DNA of 64,000 bases from CAWAND01 sp963807065 (GTDB taxonomy: Bacteria > Chloroflexota > Anaerolineae > Anaerolineales > E44-bin32), in assembly GCA_963807065.1 (NCBI GenBank), contig CAWDZQ010000004.1, positions 744,001-808,000 of the forward strand, read 5' to 3'. This document shows, one piece after another, positions 1 through 8,284 of the stretch. A model generated the notes under the pieces. The model searched no databases. It saw nothing but the letters and a program-made list of their open reading frames with translations, and was not told the DNA's origin. Position 1 is the stretch's first letter. Each line of letters starts with the position of its first letter. Both the position numbers and the translations under genes were made by a program.

Positions 1-2
1 GG

Positions 3-401
3 CTCGGCGTACCGGCCAACCTGGTGGACAATTTGAGCGACGCCGACGCCATGGTCACCCTGCGCTCCTACTACCGCCGCCGCCTTAAAGTCATTGCCGA
101 CGCCGAGGCCCGGCGGATCCCCATCTATGTGCTGCGATCGAACACCAGCGGGCAGATGGAGAGCTTCCTGACCGACCTGTTCAACCTGCACAGCATGTCC
201 GAGGATCCTTCGCTGCAGCAGGCCATGAGCGAGACGCAGGACGCCATCCAGGCGGTCCTCAATGGGGCGCGCTCGGTCGACCTGAACCCGGCGTCCTCCT
301 ACGTCAGACGCCTCCAGCACCAGATGGCCCGCCAGGCCGATTTGATCTCGCATTCGTACGGCAAGGAACCCCGTCGACGCGTCAGGATCTTTCGCGAGTG
401 A
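3..401 (+). CDS. R3H-domain AAA ATPase, C-terminal part (5' end outside window)
   Basis: The reading frame is open from the left edge, so this is the C-terminal part of a longer gene. The visible part has a basic alpha-helical stretch and ends in an R3H-like single-stranded nucleic-acid-binding segment (RRLQHQMARQ followed by SHSYGKEPRRRV). This ending is typical of the bacterial/plastid family that joins a SpoIIIAA-like AAA ATPase to an R3H domain. The ATPase part would lie outside the window. Its stop codon overlaps the tmk start by four bases (GTGA), so the two are translationally coupled. The assignment rests on the C-terminal pattern only. Confidence 0.72.
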   Translation, partial: LGVPANLVDNLSDADAMVTLRSYYRRRLKVIADAEARRIPIYVLRSNTSGQMESFLTDLFNLHSMSEDPSLQQAMSETQDAIQAVLNGARSVDLNPASSYVRRLQHQMARQADLISHSYGKEPRRRVRIFRE

Positions 402-1042
402 GCCTGTTCATCACCCTCGAGGGTCCGGACGGTTCCGGCAAGACACTGCAATCCAAGCGTCTGACCGAGCATCTGCGTTCACAGGCACTGGACGTGGTGA
501 TGACGCGAGAGCCGGGGGGCACCGAGATCGGCGACCAGATTCGTCAGGTGATTATGTCGCTTGACAACCGCCGGATGGACCCCCGCACCGAGTTCCTGCT
601 CTTCACCGCTTCGCGCGCCCAATTGGTCAAGGAAGTCATCCGGCCCCATCTCATGGCCGGCGGAGTGGTCGTCTCCGACCGCTTTTATGACTCGTCGATA
701 GCCTATCAAGGCCATGGTCACGGCCTTCCACTGCAAGATCTTCGAGTCATCACGGAGTTCGCCACTGGCGGGCTGGTGCCCGACTTGACCTTGTTGATCG
801 ATTTGTCCGCCGAAGCTGGGTTGGCCCGACGCAAGTCCGGCGGGACCTGGAATCGGATGGAAGCCTACGATCTGGAGTTTCACCGGCGCGTACGGGCCGC
901 CTACCGGGAGATGGCTCTCGCCGAGCCCGACCGCTGGCGAACTTTCGACGGCGACCGAAGCCAGGACGACATTCAGGCCGATCTTCAGGCAGCCGTGGAG
1001 GCTTTCGTCGCCGAGCGCTCCGCGTCGTCACCGCCCCCTTGA
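398..1042 (+). CDS. tmk: Thymidylate kinase
   Basis: Phosphorylates dTMP to dTDP with ATP, an essential step of dTTP synthesis in the cytoplasm. The 214-residue protein has the P-loop GPDGSGKT at residues 9-16, the TMP-kinase signature TREPGGTEIG at 36-45 and the DRFYDSS motif at 94-100. A lid region around residues 142-155 contains ARRKSGG. Length is normal for the family. The start is GTG at 398, inside the stop of the preceding gene (GTGA overlap), which marks an operon with the R3H protein. The Ala/Ser/Pro-rich C-terminus looks non-conserved. Confidence 0.97.
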   Translation: MSLFITLEGPDGSGKTLQSKRLTEHLRSQALDVVMTREPGGTEIGDQIRQVIMSLDNRRMDPRTEFLLFTASRAQLVKEVIRPHLMAGGVVVSDRFYDSSIAYQGHGHGLPLQDLRVITEFATGGLVPDLTLLIDLSAEAGLARRKSGGTWNRMEAYDLEFHRRVRAAYREMALAEPDRWRTFDGDRSQDDIQADLQAAVEAFVAERSASSPPP

Positions 1043-1147
1043 CGCGTGTGCTAAGCTAATCTCGATATGCGCGGAACGCCGACCGCCGGACAGGTCGTCC
1101 ACCCGACTTCATCCACATCAAGCCTCGGCCCCAAACAGGAGCGAAGC

Positions 1148-2011
1148 GTGTCCTCCTTCCGTCGCCCCGCCGTCGGCATCACGGCGATGATGATACTCTC
1201 GGTTTTGGCCTGCAACTTGGGACCTCTCGCCGTCGATCCCAACGCCGCCTCAACCGCCGTGGCCGAAACGGTCGCCGCCGGGCAGACATCGACGGCGGCT
1301 GTGCTATCGGCGGCCGCCACCCTGGCGGCATCGGCCATCCCGCCGACGCCGGCGGCCACCGACACGCCCGAATTCACGCCGACGCCGAGCGAGACCGCTA
1401 CGCCGGAAACCACCGCCACCCCCGACGCCACCGCCACGCCTTCCATCCCCATGGCTTCCCTGACCCAGAACACCAACTGCCGGGGCGGCCCACTGGCTGT
1501 CTACGACTTGATCCGCACTTTCCTCACCGGCGAAGTCGCCCAAATCACCGGAAAAGACGCCGCCGGCGATTACTGGTACGTCACCGACCCCGGCCAGCCG
1601 GGCAAAGACTGCTGGCTGTGGGGAAGGTATGTGACCGTCAGCGGCGATACATCCAAGGTCCCCGTCTTCACCCCGCCGCCCACGCCAACACCGGCCTATG
1701 TATGGACTGCGGATTGGAGCGTGTGGGTGAATGGCGTCTCGGGGTCCACGAGTCTCACACAATCAGGTGGATCTGTCACCGGCAAGCTCATTATGGGCCA
1801 GAGTTCCTACGACATCAGCGGATCAACCAGTGAAGGAGGGCGGACTCTGTCGGGCAACGCTTCGCCCACGGACCCCCAGGTCACGTTTGTCTTTCGCATG
1901 ACGTCCAGCATGGACCAATTCTCCGGCCATTACGGCTCGGGAGGCCCTACTTACCCCTGGTGTGGTGCCCGCAACGGCGCCGGCCAGCCCTCACCTTGCC
2001 AGGGCCCTTAG
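1148..2011 (+). CDS. Putative lipoprotein with Thr/Pro-rich spacer and SH3-like domain
   Basis: Function unknown; probably exported and lipid-anchored. I chose GTG 1148 because AGGAG lies at about 1138 and because the start then precedes a good lipoprotein signal: a basic N-terminus, a hydrophobic stretch and the lipobox LSVLAC. A start at 1067 would put about 27 extra residues before the signal. After the lipid cysteine comes an Ala/Thr-rich region and a TPTP-type spacer. Next is a compact domain with conserved-looking Cys and Trp residues (NCRGGP, then GDYWYV and CWLWGRYV), which resembles bacterial SH3 domains. A C-terminal beta-rich part follows. This architecture is common in Chloroflexota surface proteins. 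Confidence 0.72.
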   Translation: MSSFRRPAVGITAMMILSVLACNLGPLAVDPNAASTAVAETVAAGQTSTAAVLSAAATLAASAIPPTPAATDTPEFTPTPSETATPETTATPDATATPSIPMASLTQNTNCRGGPLAVYDLIRTFLTGEVAQITGKDAAGDYWYVTDPGQPGKDCWLWGRYVTVSGDTSKVPVFTPPPTPTPAYVWTADWSVWVNGVSGSTSLTQSGGSVTGKLIMGQSSYDISGSTSEGGRTLSGNASPTDPQVTFVFRMTSSMDQFSGHYGSGGPTYPWCGARNGAGQPSPCQGP

Positions 2012-2061
2012 CCGGCCTGCTTGCCGCGAAGGGCCCCGCAGCCCAAGGTTCACGATCTCAA

Positions 2062-2085
2062 AGCGCCCCGTTTTCACGGGGCGCT
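2062..2085. terminator. Hairpin between convergent genes
   Basis: A perfect 9-bp stem (AGCGCCCCG / CGGGGCGCT) with a 6-base loop lies between the plus-strand lipoprotein gene and the minus-strand FmdB-type gene. Neither side has a strong T tract, so termination efficiency is uncertain. It could serve both directions. Confidence 0.6.
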
Positions 2086-2089
2086 GTGT

Positions 2090-2107
2090 TTGTGACGGAA
2101 TTCACAA
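2090..2107. repeat. Dispersed palindrome, copy 1
   Basis: TTGTGA-CGGAAT-TCACAA is a perfect match of both 6-base arms. It lies in a convergent gap, 5 bases after the hairpin at 2062-2085 and 17 bases past the FmdB-type stop codon. There is no promoter here for it to control. Confidence 0.85.
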
Positions 2108-2123
2108 CCACCTGGGGTCGGGA

Positions 2124-2507
2124 TCAAAAACCCAGGTCGGCGGCCCCGGCACCCAGATCCGGCATGCTGTCTTCGATCTCGTCCGGGCTCTGGCCGGACT
2201 CCAGTCGGTCGACGACTTCGTCAAATTCCGGCGGCACGTCCTCCCCCATTTCTTGGCCCATCTTGCGCATCATGCGCGCCATCGACTTGGGGTCGTTCTC
2301 GTCGATGTCGCCCCAGGCGCCCGGATCCGACAGATCGTCCAGGCGGGCGTCTTCGGATTTGGCGATCCGCACGCGGTTGATCAGGCGCTTGAGATCATGC
2401 CCACCGCAGTTGGGGCAGGACACGTCCACGTGGCCGTATTCCTCGTAGGTCTGATAGACGGTGACGCGCTTTTTGCAGTCACGACACCCGTAGTCGTACG
2501 TTGGCAT
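2124..2507 (-). CDS. FmdB-type zinc-ribbon protein
   Basis: A 127-residue cytoplasmic protein beginning MPTYDYGC. It has a four-cysteine zinc ribbon (C8, C11, C31, C34; CxxC and CPNC) followed by an acidic, Met-rich tail. This matches the FmdB/CxxC_CxxC_SSSS family, often annotated as a regulatory protein, although its role in most bacteria is not established. The start is fixed by GGGAGG just upstream of ATG 2507. It is transcribed divergently from gmk, with a 51-bp shared upstream region. The tail is longer than in minimal family members. Confidence 0.85.
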   Translation of the reverse strand: MPTYDYGCRDCKKRVTVYQTYEEYGHVDVSCPNCGGHDLKRLINRVRIAKSEDARLDDLSDPGAWGDIDENDPKSMARMMRKMGQEMGEDVPPEFDEVVDRLESGQSPDEIEDSMPDLGAGAADLGF

Positions 2508-2558
2508 GGTTACCTCCCGCGAATGCATTATACTGACCGGCGCAGGAGGCTTCCAAGC

Positions 2559-3176
2559 GTGCAATCCGATCTCGTCGAAGAACAACGCCAACCATTACTC
2601 ATCGTCATCTCCGGCCCATCCGGCGTCGGCAAAGACAGCGTCCTTCAGCGCATGAAGGAGCGGAATCTACCCTTTCACTTCGTGGTCACCGCCACCACCC
2701 GCCCGCAACGGCCGGGCGAGGCGGACGGCGTCGATTACTACTTTGTGACCCACGACGAGTTCGCCGAAATGATCGAAAAGGGCGAACTGCTCGAATACGC
2801 TATCGTCTACAACGACTACAAAGGCATCCCCAAGGGGCAGGTCCGGCAGGCTCTGGCCAGTGGACGGGATGTGATGATGCGCATCGATGTCCAGGGCGCC
2901 GAGACGATCCGGGAGCTGTGCCCGGACGCCTTGCTGATCTTCCTTTCCACCCGCACTGAGGGTGAACTGGTCAGCCGCCTGGAGGCCCGCAAGACGGAGA
3001 CACCGGAGGGGCTCAAGCTGCGCATCGCCACCGCACGCCAGGAGTTGAAGCGGGTGGGGATGTTCGACTACTATGTGATCAACCCCGACCATCGCCTGGA
3101 CGAGACGGTCGACATCATCCTTTCCATTATCAACGCTGAGCATCACCGCACCCAGCCCCGCCAGGTCACGCTGTGA
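2559..3176 (+). CDS. gmk: Guanylate kinase
   Basis: Converts GMP to GDP using ATP. The 205-residue protein has the P-loop GPSGVGK at 19-25, then TATTRPQRPGE and DGVDYYFV, which form the GMP-binding region typical of the family. A Lys/Arg-rich helix follows. GTG 2559 is chosen because AGGAGG lies at 2544-2549. The open frame extends further upstream, but that part is antisense to the FmdB-type gene and is not coding. The stop overlaps the rhomboid start (GTGA). Confidence 0.96.
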   Translation: MQSDLVEEQRQPLLIVISGPSGVGKDSVLQRMKERNLPFHFVVTATTRPQRPGEADGVDYYFVTHDEFAEMIEKGELLEYAIVYNDYKGIPKGQVRQALASGRDVMMRIDVQGAETIRELCPDALLIFLSTRTEGELVSRLEARKTETPEGLKLRIATARQELKRVGMFDYYVINPDHRLDETVDIILSIINAEHHRTQPRQVTL

Positions 3177-3967
3177 ACCACCCCGCCTCGGCATCGCCCC
3201 CGCCCGGGACAGATCATCCGCCATTAGCTGGGCCGCCACCTTCACAGATGCAGCTGCTGCGAGCCCGGATGGCGGCTGCGCCGGGCACCCTGGCCATCAT
3301 TGGCTTCACGGTCTTCGTCTTCGCCCTGCAGACCGCATCCAACCTGCTATTGGGCGGCGATCTACTCCTGACCCTGGGGGCCAAAGTCAACACAGCTATC
3401 TCGGCCGGCCAGATCTGGCGGCTGGTGACACCGATCTTCCTGCATATCGGGATCCTCCACGTCGGCGTCAATATGTATTCGCTGTACATCGTTGGCCCGC
3501 CCGTCGAGCGCCTGTTCGGGCTGCGGCGCATGCTGGTGATCTACCTGCTTTCGGGCGTCGCCGGGGTGGGTTTCAGCCTGGCCTTTTCCAGCGCACCCTC
3601 GGCGGGTGCTTCGGGGGCAATCTTCGGCTTGTTGGGCGCTCTGGGCGGTTTCCTCTTTCTTCACCGGAGCCTGTTCGGGCGTGCCGGCAGCCTGCAGCTG
3701 CGCCAGATCATCCTCGTGGCTGTGCTCAACCTGGCAATCGGTCTCTCTCCGGGAATCGACAATTGGGGGCACCTGGGCGGCCTTCTGGCAGGGCTGGCCC
3801 TGGCCTACGCCATCGGCCCCCGCTTCGAGGCCGCCATGATTTCCATTGGGCAGCCGCATTGGACCGATCGGCGAAGCTGGGACCAGGTCTGGCAGCGCAC
3901 GTTGGTCTCGGCAGCCGTCGTGCTCCTGCTTTGTCTGGCAGCGACCCACAGTCCGTTCAATGGCTGA
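3173..3967 (+). CDS. Rhomboid-family intramembrane serine protease
   Basis: An integral membrane protease of 264 residues that should cleave transmembrane substrates within the bilayer. After a Pro-rich cytoplasmic N-terminus there are about six or seven membrane segments. The catalytic serine is S147 in GASGAIFG and the catalytic histidine is H200 in the NWGHLGG segment. The upstream HxxxN motif (H96 to N100) is intact, so the enzyme should be active. It is coupled to gmk by a 4-base overlap, with no functional link that I can infer. Substrates are unknown. Confidence 0.93.
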   Translation: MNHPASASPPPGTDHPPLAGPPPSQMQLLRARMAAAPGTLAIIGFTVFVFALQTASNLLLGGDLLLTLGAKVNTAISAGQIWRLVTPIFLHIGILHVGVNMYSLYIVGPPVERLFGLRRMLVIYLLSGVAGVGFSLAFSSAPSAGASGAIFGLLGALGGFLFLHRSLFGRAGSLQLRQIILVAVLNLAIGLSPGIDNWGHLGGLLAGLALAYAIGPRFEAAMISIGQPHWTDRRSWDQVWQRTLVSAAVVLLLCLAATHSPFNG

Positions 3968-3990
3968 TACCATGCAGTAGATGCTCTTAA

Positions 3991-4020
3991 TTGACATCTA
4001 CATTCGCCGCTACTTATAAT
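3991..4020 (+). promoter_or_regulatory. Consensus sigma-70 promoter for the ferredoxin-NADP reductase gene
   Basis: TTGACA at 3991-3996 and TATAAT at 4015-4020 are both exact consensus hexamers, separated by 18 bp. This is by far the best promoter in the window. Transcription would begin near 4027. Confidence 0.85.
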
Positions 4021-4064
4021 GCCCAAGCCTGACCAGCCTTATGCAGGAGAGAATCGCACTCATC

Positions 4065-5132
4065 ATGTCATCGTCCCAAGCTTCTGAGGTTTTCGACATC
4101 ACCATCGTTGGCGCCGGACCAACCGGTCTGTTCGGCGCCTTCTACGCCGGCATGCGCGGGATGCGCACCAAGATCATGGACGCACTGCCTCAGCCCGGCG
4201 GCCAGATCACGGCTTTGTACCCGGAGAAGTTCATCTTCGACGCTCCCGGGTTCCCTTCTATTCATGGGCGCGACCTGGTGGCTAATCTGGTCAACCAGAC
4301 CAAGCGCTGGGGCACCGTCATGGCCTTGGGCCAGCAGGCTCAAGAGTTATCCCGGGTGCCGCTACCGGGCGGCGAGGCTGGCGAGACCTGCTGGGCCATC
4401 GCCACTGACCAGGCCACACACCTCACTAAGGCGGTGGTGATTGCCGCCGGAATCGGAGCCTTTCGCCCGGTCAAGCTTGAGAGCGAGTCCATCGACCGTT
4501 TTGAGGGCAATGGGGTGGAATACTATGTCACCAATCTGGAGGTCTACCGCGGCAAACGCATCCTGATCGTCGGCGGTGGCGACAGCGCCGTCGATTGGGC
4601 CCTGGCCACCGAGCCGTTGGCCGAAAACGTCACATTGATCCATCGGCGAGACGGATTCCGAGCTCATGAGGCGTCGGTGGATAAGATGAACGCCTCCGGT
4701 GTGGACGTCAAGCTCTTCTATGAATTGCGCGAGTTGCAGGGAGATGATCGGCTCGAGCGGGCCGTCATCTACGACAATCGCACCGACGTCGATGAGGCCA
4801 TCGAGATCGATGCCGTGATCCTGGCCCTGGGCTTCAAGGCCGACCTAGGGCCTATCCGAGAATGGGGTGTTGAGACCATCGGCCGCCGCTACGTCCGCGT
4901 CAACAACCACATGGAAACCAACTTACCGGGTGTCTTCGCCGCCGGAGATCTGGCCCTTCAGGATGGGCTTGATCCGCTCAATCTGATTGTCATCGGGTAC
5001 GCACAGGCGACGGTGGCCGTGAATTACGCGTTCACCTACGTCAACCCTGGGGCAAAGGTCTTCCCCGGCCACTCGAGCGAGAAAATGGCCGGCGCCGAGG
5101 AGTCCGCCCCGCAGACCACAACCACAGACTAA
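4065..5132 (+). CDS. Ferredoxin--NADP reductase, thioredoxin-reductase-like (YumC type)
   Basis: A flavoprotein that moves electrons between NAD(P)H and ferredoxin or flavodoxin. It has an FAD-binding VGAGPTG near residues 15-21 and a second dinucleotide fold (GGGDSAVDWAL) near 170-180. The GDLA segment near the C-terminus closes the FAD site. The CxxC pair of true thioredoxin reductases is absent between the domains, which points to the type 2 ferredoxin-NADP reductase. I prefer ATG 4065 (AGGAG at 4045, rather far upstream). ATG 4041 is an in-frame alternative that would give an almost leaderless message from the promoter at 3991-4020. Confidence 0.9.
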   Translation: MSSSQASEVFDITIVGAGPTGLFGAFYAGMRGMRTKIMDALPQPGGQITALYPEKFIFDAPGFPSIHGRDLVANLVNQTKRWGTVMALGQQAQELSRVPLPGGEAGETCWAIATDQATHLTKAVVIAAGIGAFRPVKLESESIDRFEGNGVEYYVTNLEVYRGKRILIVGGGDSAVDWALATEPLAENVTLIHRRDGFRAHEASVDKMNASGVDVKLFYELRELQGDDRLERAVIYDNRTDVDEAIEIDAVILALGFKADLGPIREWGVETIGRRYVRVNNHMETNLPGVFAAGDLALQDGLDPLNLIVIGYAQATVAVNYAFTYVNPGAKVFPGHSSEKMAGAEESAPQTTTTD

Positions 5133-5141
5133 CGCTGCCGC

Positions 5142-5513
5142 ATGGCCCCCTGCCTGGACCCCGACGTCAGACGAGCCCTTGCCCAAGACAAGGTGATTGA
5201 CATCACCACCACGGGCGCCCGCACCGGCCGACCTCGACGAACCGAGATCTGGTTCAATCGTGTCGGGGATCGCTTCTATCTCACGGGCAGCCCAGGCAGA
5301 AGAGATTGGTACGCCAATCTGCTCGCTGACCCGGCATTCACCTTTCATCTCAAGCAGAGCCTCAAAGCGGACCTTCCCGCTCACGCTGTGCCCATCACCG
5401 ACCCGGCCGAACGCCGCAGCGTCACCTCCCAAATCGTCGGGCCGGATTACGACCCTGAGAAGTTCGAGGCTCGCATCGAGGCCAGCCCGCTGGTCGAGGT
5501 CGTCTTTGACTGA
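5142..5513 (+). CDS. Deazaflavin (F420)-dependent nitroreductase-family protein
   Basis: A 123-residue protein of the DDN/DUF385 split-barrel type. The pattern TTTGARTGRPRRTEIWF, then FYLTGSPG and DWYANLLADP, is characteristic. Known members bind F420 or related flavins and reduce diverse substrates; the substrate here cannot be inferred. The gene starts 9 bases after the reductase gene and probably shares its transcript. An F420 role agrees with the LLM-family oxidoreductase at 61330. Confidence 0.82.
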   Translation: MAPCLDPDVRRALAQDKVIDITTTGARTGRPRRTEIWFNRVGDRFYLTGSPGRRDWYANLLADPAFTFHLKQSLKADLPAHAVPITDPAERRSVTSQIVGPDYDPEKFEARIEASPLVEVVFD

Positions 5514-5598
5514 CGCGGGCGCAGCCGGCTTGACTTCACCGCCATAGGCCGCTAAAGTACGGAAGTCACATGATCCCGGGGCCCAAAGGGGGGAACCG

Positions 5599-7409
5599 AT
5601 GGCCCAGAACCATGGACACATCCTCCCGGCCGCTCTGTTTTTGTGGGCCGGGCTAGTTTTTTCCACCGGGGGCCATCTCGGCCCCCAACGCCAAATCGAT
5701 CCTACGCTCACACCGACCCCCTCCGCCTCTCCGACCCCCACTGATTCGGAGTCGCCTCCGCCGGCCATCCGTATCAATGAAATCGCCTGGGCCGGCACGG
5801 CTGCCAGCGCCTTCGACGAGTGGATCGAGTTGGCCAATCTGGGGGACGATCCGGTGGCCCTGGGTGGGTCCTCAGCGACGGCGCGGATGTGACGGTCGTG
5901 CTCCAGGGAGACATCCCTGCTCACGGTTTCTTCCTGCTGGAGCGCACCGACGACAGTACCGTCAGCGATGTGGCCGCTGCCCAGATCTACACGGGCGGAC
6001 TTTCCAATGCGGGTGAGCACATGACCCTGCTCGACGGCAGCGGGCGAACGGTGGATACGGCCAACAGTTCGGGTGGCGCCTGGCCGGCTGGAGATGCCGC
6101 TTCCCGCGCCAGTATGGCTCGCATCGGCACTGATGACTCTCCTTCAGGTTGGCAGACTTCGTCGTCGGCCGGTTCCGCCCACGACGCATCCGGACAACCG
6201 ATTGTGGGCAGTCCCGGGGCGGGCAACATCTTGACCGTGCCGCCTGCCACAGCAACACCAGCGGCCACCAGCACACTGTCTCCGACGCCCGTCCCGTCCA
6301 TCACGCCTGCTCCACCCGGGAGCGTGTTGATCAACGAGGTCGCTTGGGCCGGCACCCGGGCCTCCGCTTCTGACGAGTGGATTGAACTCATCAATGCTAC
6401 CGGCGACGAAATCGCCCTCGACGGATGGCGTCTCTCAGACGGCAACGATGTGGACATCGCCCTCTCCGGCGCCATCTTGCCCGGGGCCTATTTCCTACTT
6501 GAGCGCAGCGACGACTCGGCGGTTAGTGACGTTCCGGCCGACTTGATCTACACCGGGGGTCTGAGCAACCGGGGTGAGGCTCTCCTTCTGACGGATCCGG
6601 GCGGTAACCCGGTCGATGCCGCCAATCCCGGCGGTGGCTCCTGGCCGGCCGGAGACGCCGAAGTCCGAGCCAGCATGGAGCGCCGCGCCGATGGGTTCAG
6701 CTGGGGAAGCTTCACGGGCTACTTCGGTCTCGGGCACGACTCGGACGGAAACGCCATTCGCGGGACCCCGGGCGGACCCAATTCGGTGACCTTTCCCCAG
6801 CCGACACCCACTTGGATCCCGGGAGCCCTGGTGATCAACGAGGTCCTGCCGCGGCCCCATTACGATTGGGAGGCCAACGGCGGGGTCACGGTATCGGACG
6901 AGTTCATCGAGCTTTACAACCGCGGGCCGGGGGACGTCTTCCTCAAGGGTTGGTGGCTGGACGATGCCGAAGGTACCGGATCCCGGCCGCATGACTTGCC
7001 CTCGGTTACCTTGCAAGCCAGCGAGCGCATTGCGTTCTTCCGTTCAAAGATCCATATTGGGCTAAACGACGGCGGCGACAGCGTGCGCTTGCTTTCCCCC
7101 GACGGACGCGTGGTCGATCAGATCAGCTACCTCAGCGTCAGGGCCTACAACCTCTCATACGGCCGGCTCCCGGATGGCTCTATCCACCTGGCCTACGGTC
7201 TTTGGCCCACGCCAGGAAAGGCCAACGTGCTCTTTGTCGAGCCGTCCGCCGCACCGCCGCCGGCCCCCGCTCCCGCACCACGGTCCTGCCCAGACGGAGG
7301 CGTCCCCTGGCCGCGCCTGGGGCGACCGGCAGCTCACCCGGCCGATGTTCTGTTGTGGTGGTTCTGGGGATTGGGGGTTTGCCGGCAGGCATCTGGGACG
7401 GGCCCATAA
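5599..7409 (+). pseudogene. Lamin-tail-domain surface protein with an internal frameshift
   Basis: The start at 5599 has a strong AAGGGGGG ribosome site and a signal-peptide-like N-terminus, then a TPTPSASPTPT spacer. Three lamin-tail (LTD) beta-sandwich domains follow, at about 5776-6070, 6325-6640 and 6829-7140, with the typical INEIAWAG/INEVAWAG openings and DEWIEL. The first domain breaks near 5862-5876: translation from 5599 stops at 5892, and the rest continues in another frame to 7409. Restoring a third GGGT unit at the (GGGT)2 tract gives the in-frame sequence ALGGWVLSD, which parallels ALDGWRLSD in the second domain. LTD proteins are usually exported and are often linked to DNA- or nuclease-related roles. 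Function here is unknown. Confidence 0.78.
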
Positions 7410-7416
7410 CGGTCGC

Positions 7417-7434
7417 TTGTGAACAGATTCACAA
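7417..7434. repeat. Dispersed palindrome, copy 2
   Basis: TTGTGA-ACAGAT-TCACAA has perfect arms. It sits in the 33-bp gap between the convergent ends of the lamin-tail gene (7409) and the ABC permease gene (7443). It may double as a weak bidirectional hairpin, but it has no T tract. Confidence 0.85.
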
Positions 7435-7442
7435 AGTGTCCG

Positions 7443-8264
7443 TCACACCACCTCAAGCGTGCCGCGGCGTTTGGCCTGGATTTCAAACCAGCGAAACATA
7501 GCGTAGCCCAGCAGCACATAGATCAGGCCCACACCGATTTCCTGCACCAGAAGCGGCATCACGTCTGTCAGGCTGGCGCCGGCAATGATCAAGCGCGCCG
7601 AAGCGATACCCCTTGTCAGTGGAATCGCCTGAGAGACCGTCTGCATCACGGCTGGTAATTTGCTCAGATCGAGGTTCGAGCCGGAGAAGATCAGCAGCAT
7701 GAAGTAGATCAGGTTGTTGACAAACATTACGTTGACCGTAATCAAGCTCAGGCTGCCGAGCATCAGGCCGAGCCCCGAGGTGCTGAAAGCGGTCACCAGG
7801 ATGGTCAGGATCAGGGCCATCGGGTCGGTGTGGGAAAGATCCAGGCCGAGCAGCAAGGTCCCCCATGCGAGGCCGATCCCCACCCCCATCATCCCGTCCA
7901 CCACATGGATCGCCGCCCGGCCGAGGAACATCGTCAGCCGGTTGGCCGGCGCACCGAACAGATAGGGTAGGGTGCCCGTCCACCGATCACCGCCGATGCT
8001 CATCGTCACGCCGTACACCCCGCTGACGGCGGCCAGTTGGACGGCGTTGCCGATCACATAGAAATCTGCGTTGCTCTGTCCGGTGGCGTAAGTACCCAAG
8101 TAGGTGAAGAAAAGGATCTGGCCCAATGGCATGATGATTTTGGACCCAAGGTAATTCCAAGGAGCGAACCAGCTGAACAAGGCGACGTAGGACAAGTACG
8201 CCCCTTGGAAGAAGAGGCGCAGGTTGGCCGACAGCCTGTAGATAGGGGATCGCCCCGTCACCAT
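7443..8264 (-). CDS. ABC-2 type transporter permease
   Basis: A 273-residue permease with about six membrane segments, of the ABC-2 (DrrB/NatB-like) export class. The start at ATG 8264 is supported by GAGGAG just upstream. The same frame stays open far upstream inside the neighbouring gene, but that part lacks protein character. It is the last gene of a three-gene unit with the permease at 8285-9517 and the ATPase at 9517-10515. Such systems export drugs, lipids or polysaccharides. The substrate cannot be inferred. Confidence 0.88.
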   Translation of the reverse strand: MVTGRSPIYRLSANLRLFFQGAYLSYVALFSWFAPWNYLGSKIIMPLGQILFFTYLGTYATGQSNADFYVIGNAVQLAAVSGVYGVTMSIGGDRWTGTLPYLFGAPANRLTMFLGRAAIHVVDGMMGVGIGLAWGTLLLGLDLSHTDPMALILTILVTAFSTSGLGLMLGSLSLITVNVMFVNNLIYFMLLIFSGSNLDLSKLPAVMQTVSQAIPLTRGIASARLIIAGASLTDVMPLLVQEIGVGLIYVLLGYAMFRWFEIQAKRRGTLEVV

Positions 8265-8284
8265 CCGTACCCCTCTCCTCGCAT

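Noticed and set aside
1039..1067. TTGACG as promoter for the lipoprotein at 1148
   Set aside because: At 17 bp the -10 would be TCGATA, a poor match; nothing better is in range.
1962..2558. N-terminal extension of guanylate kinase
   Set aside because: It is antisense to the FmdB-type gene, and AGGAGG sits before GTG 2559.
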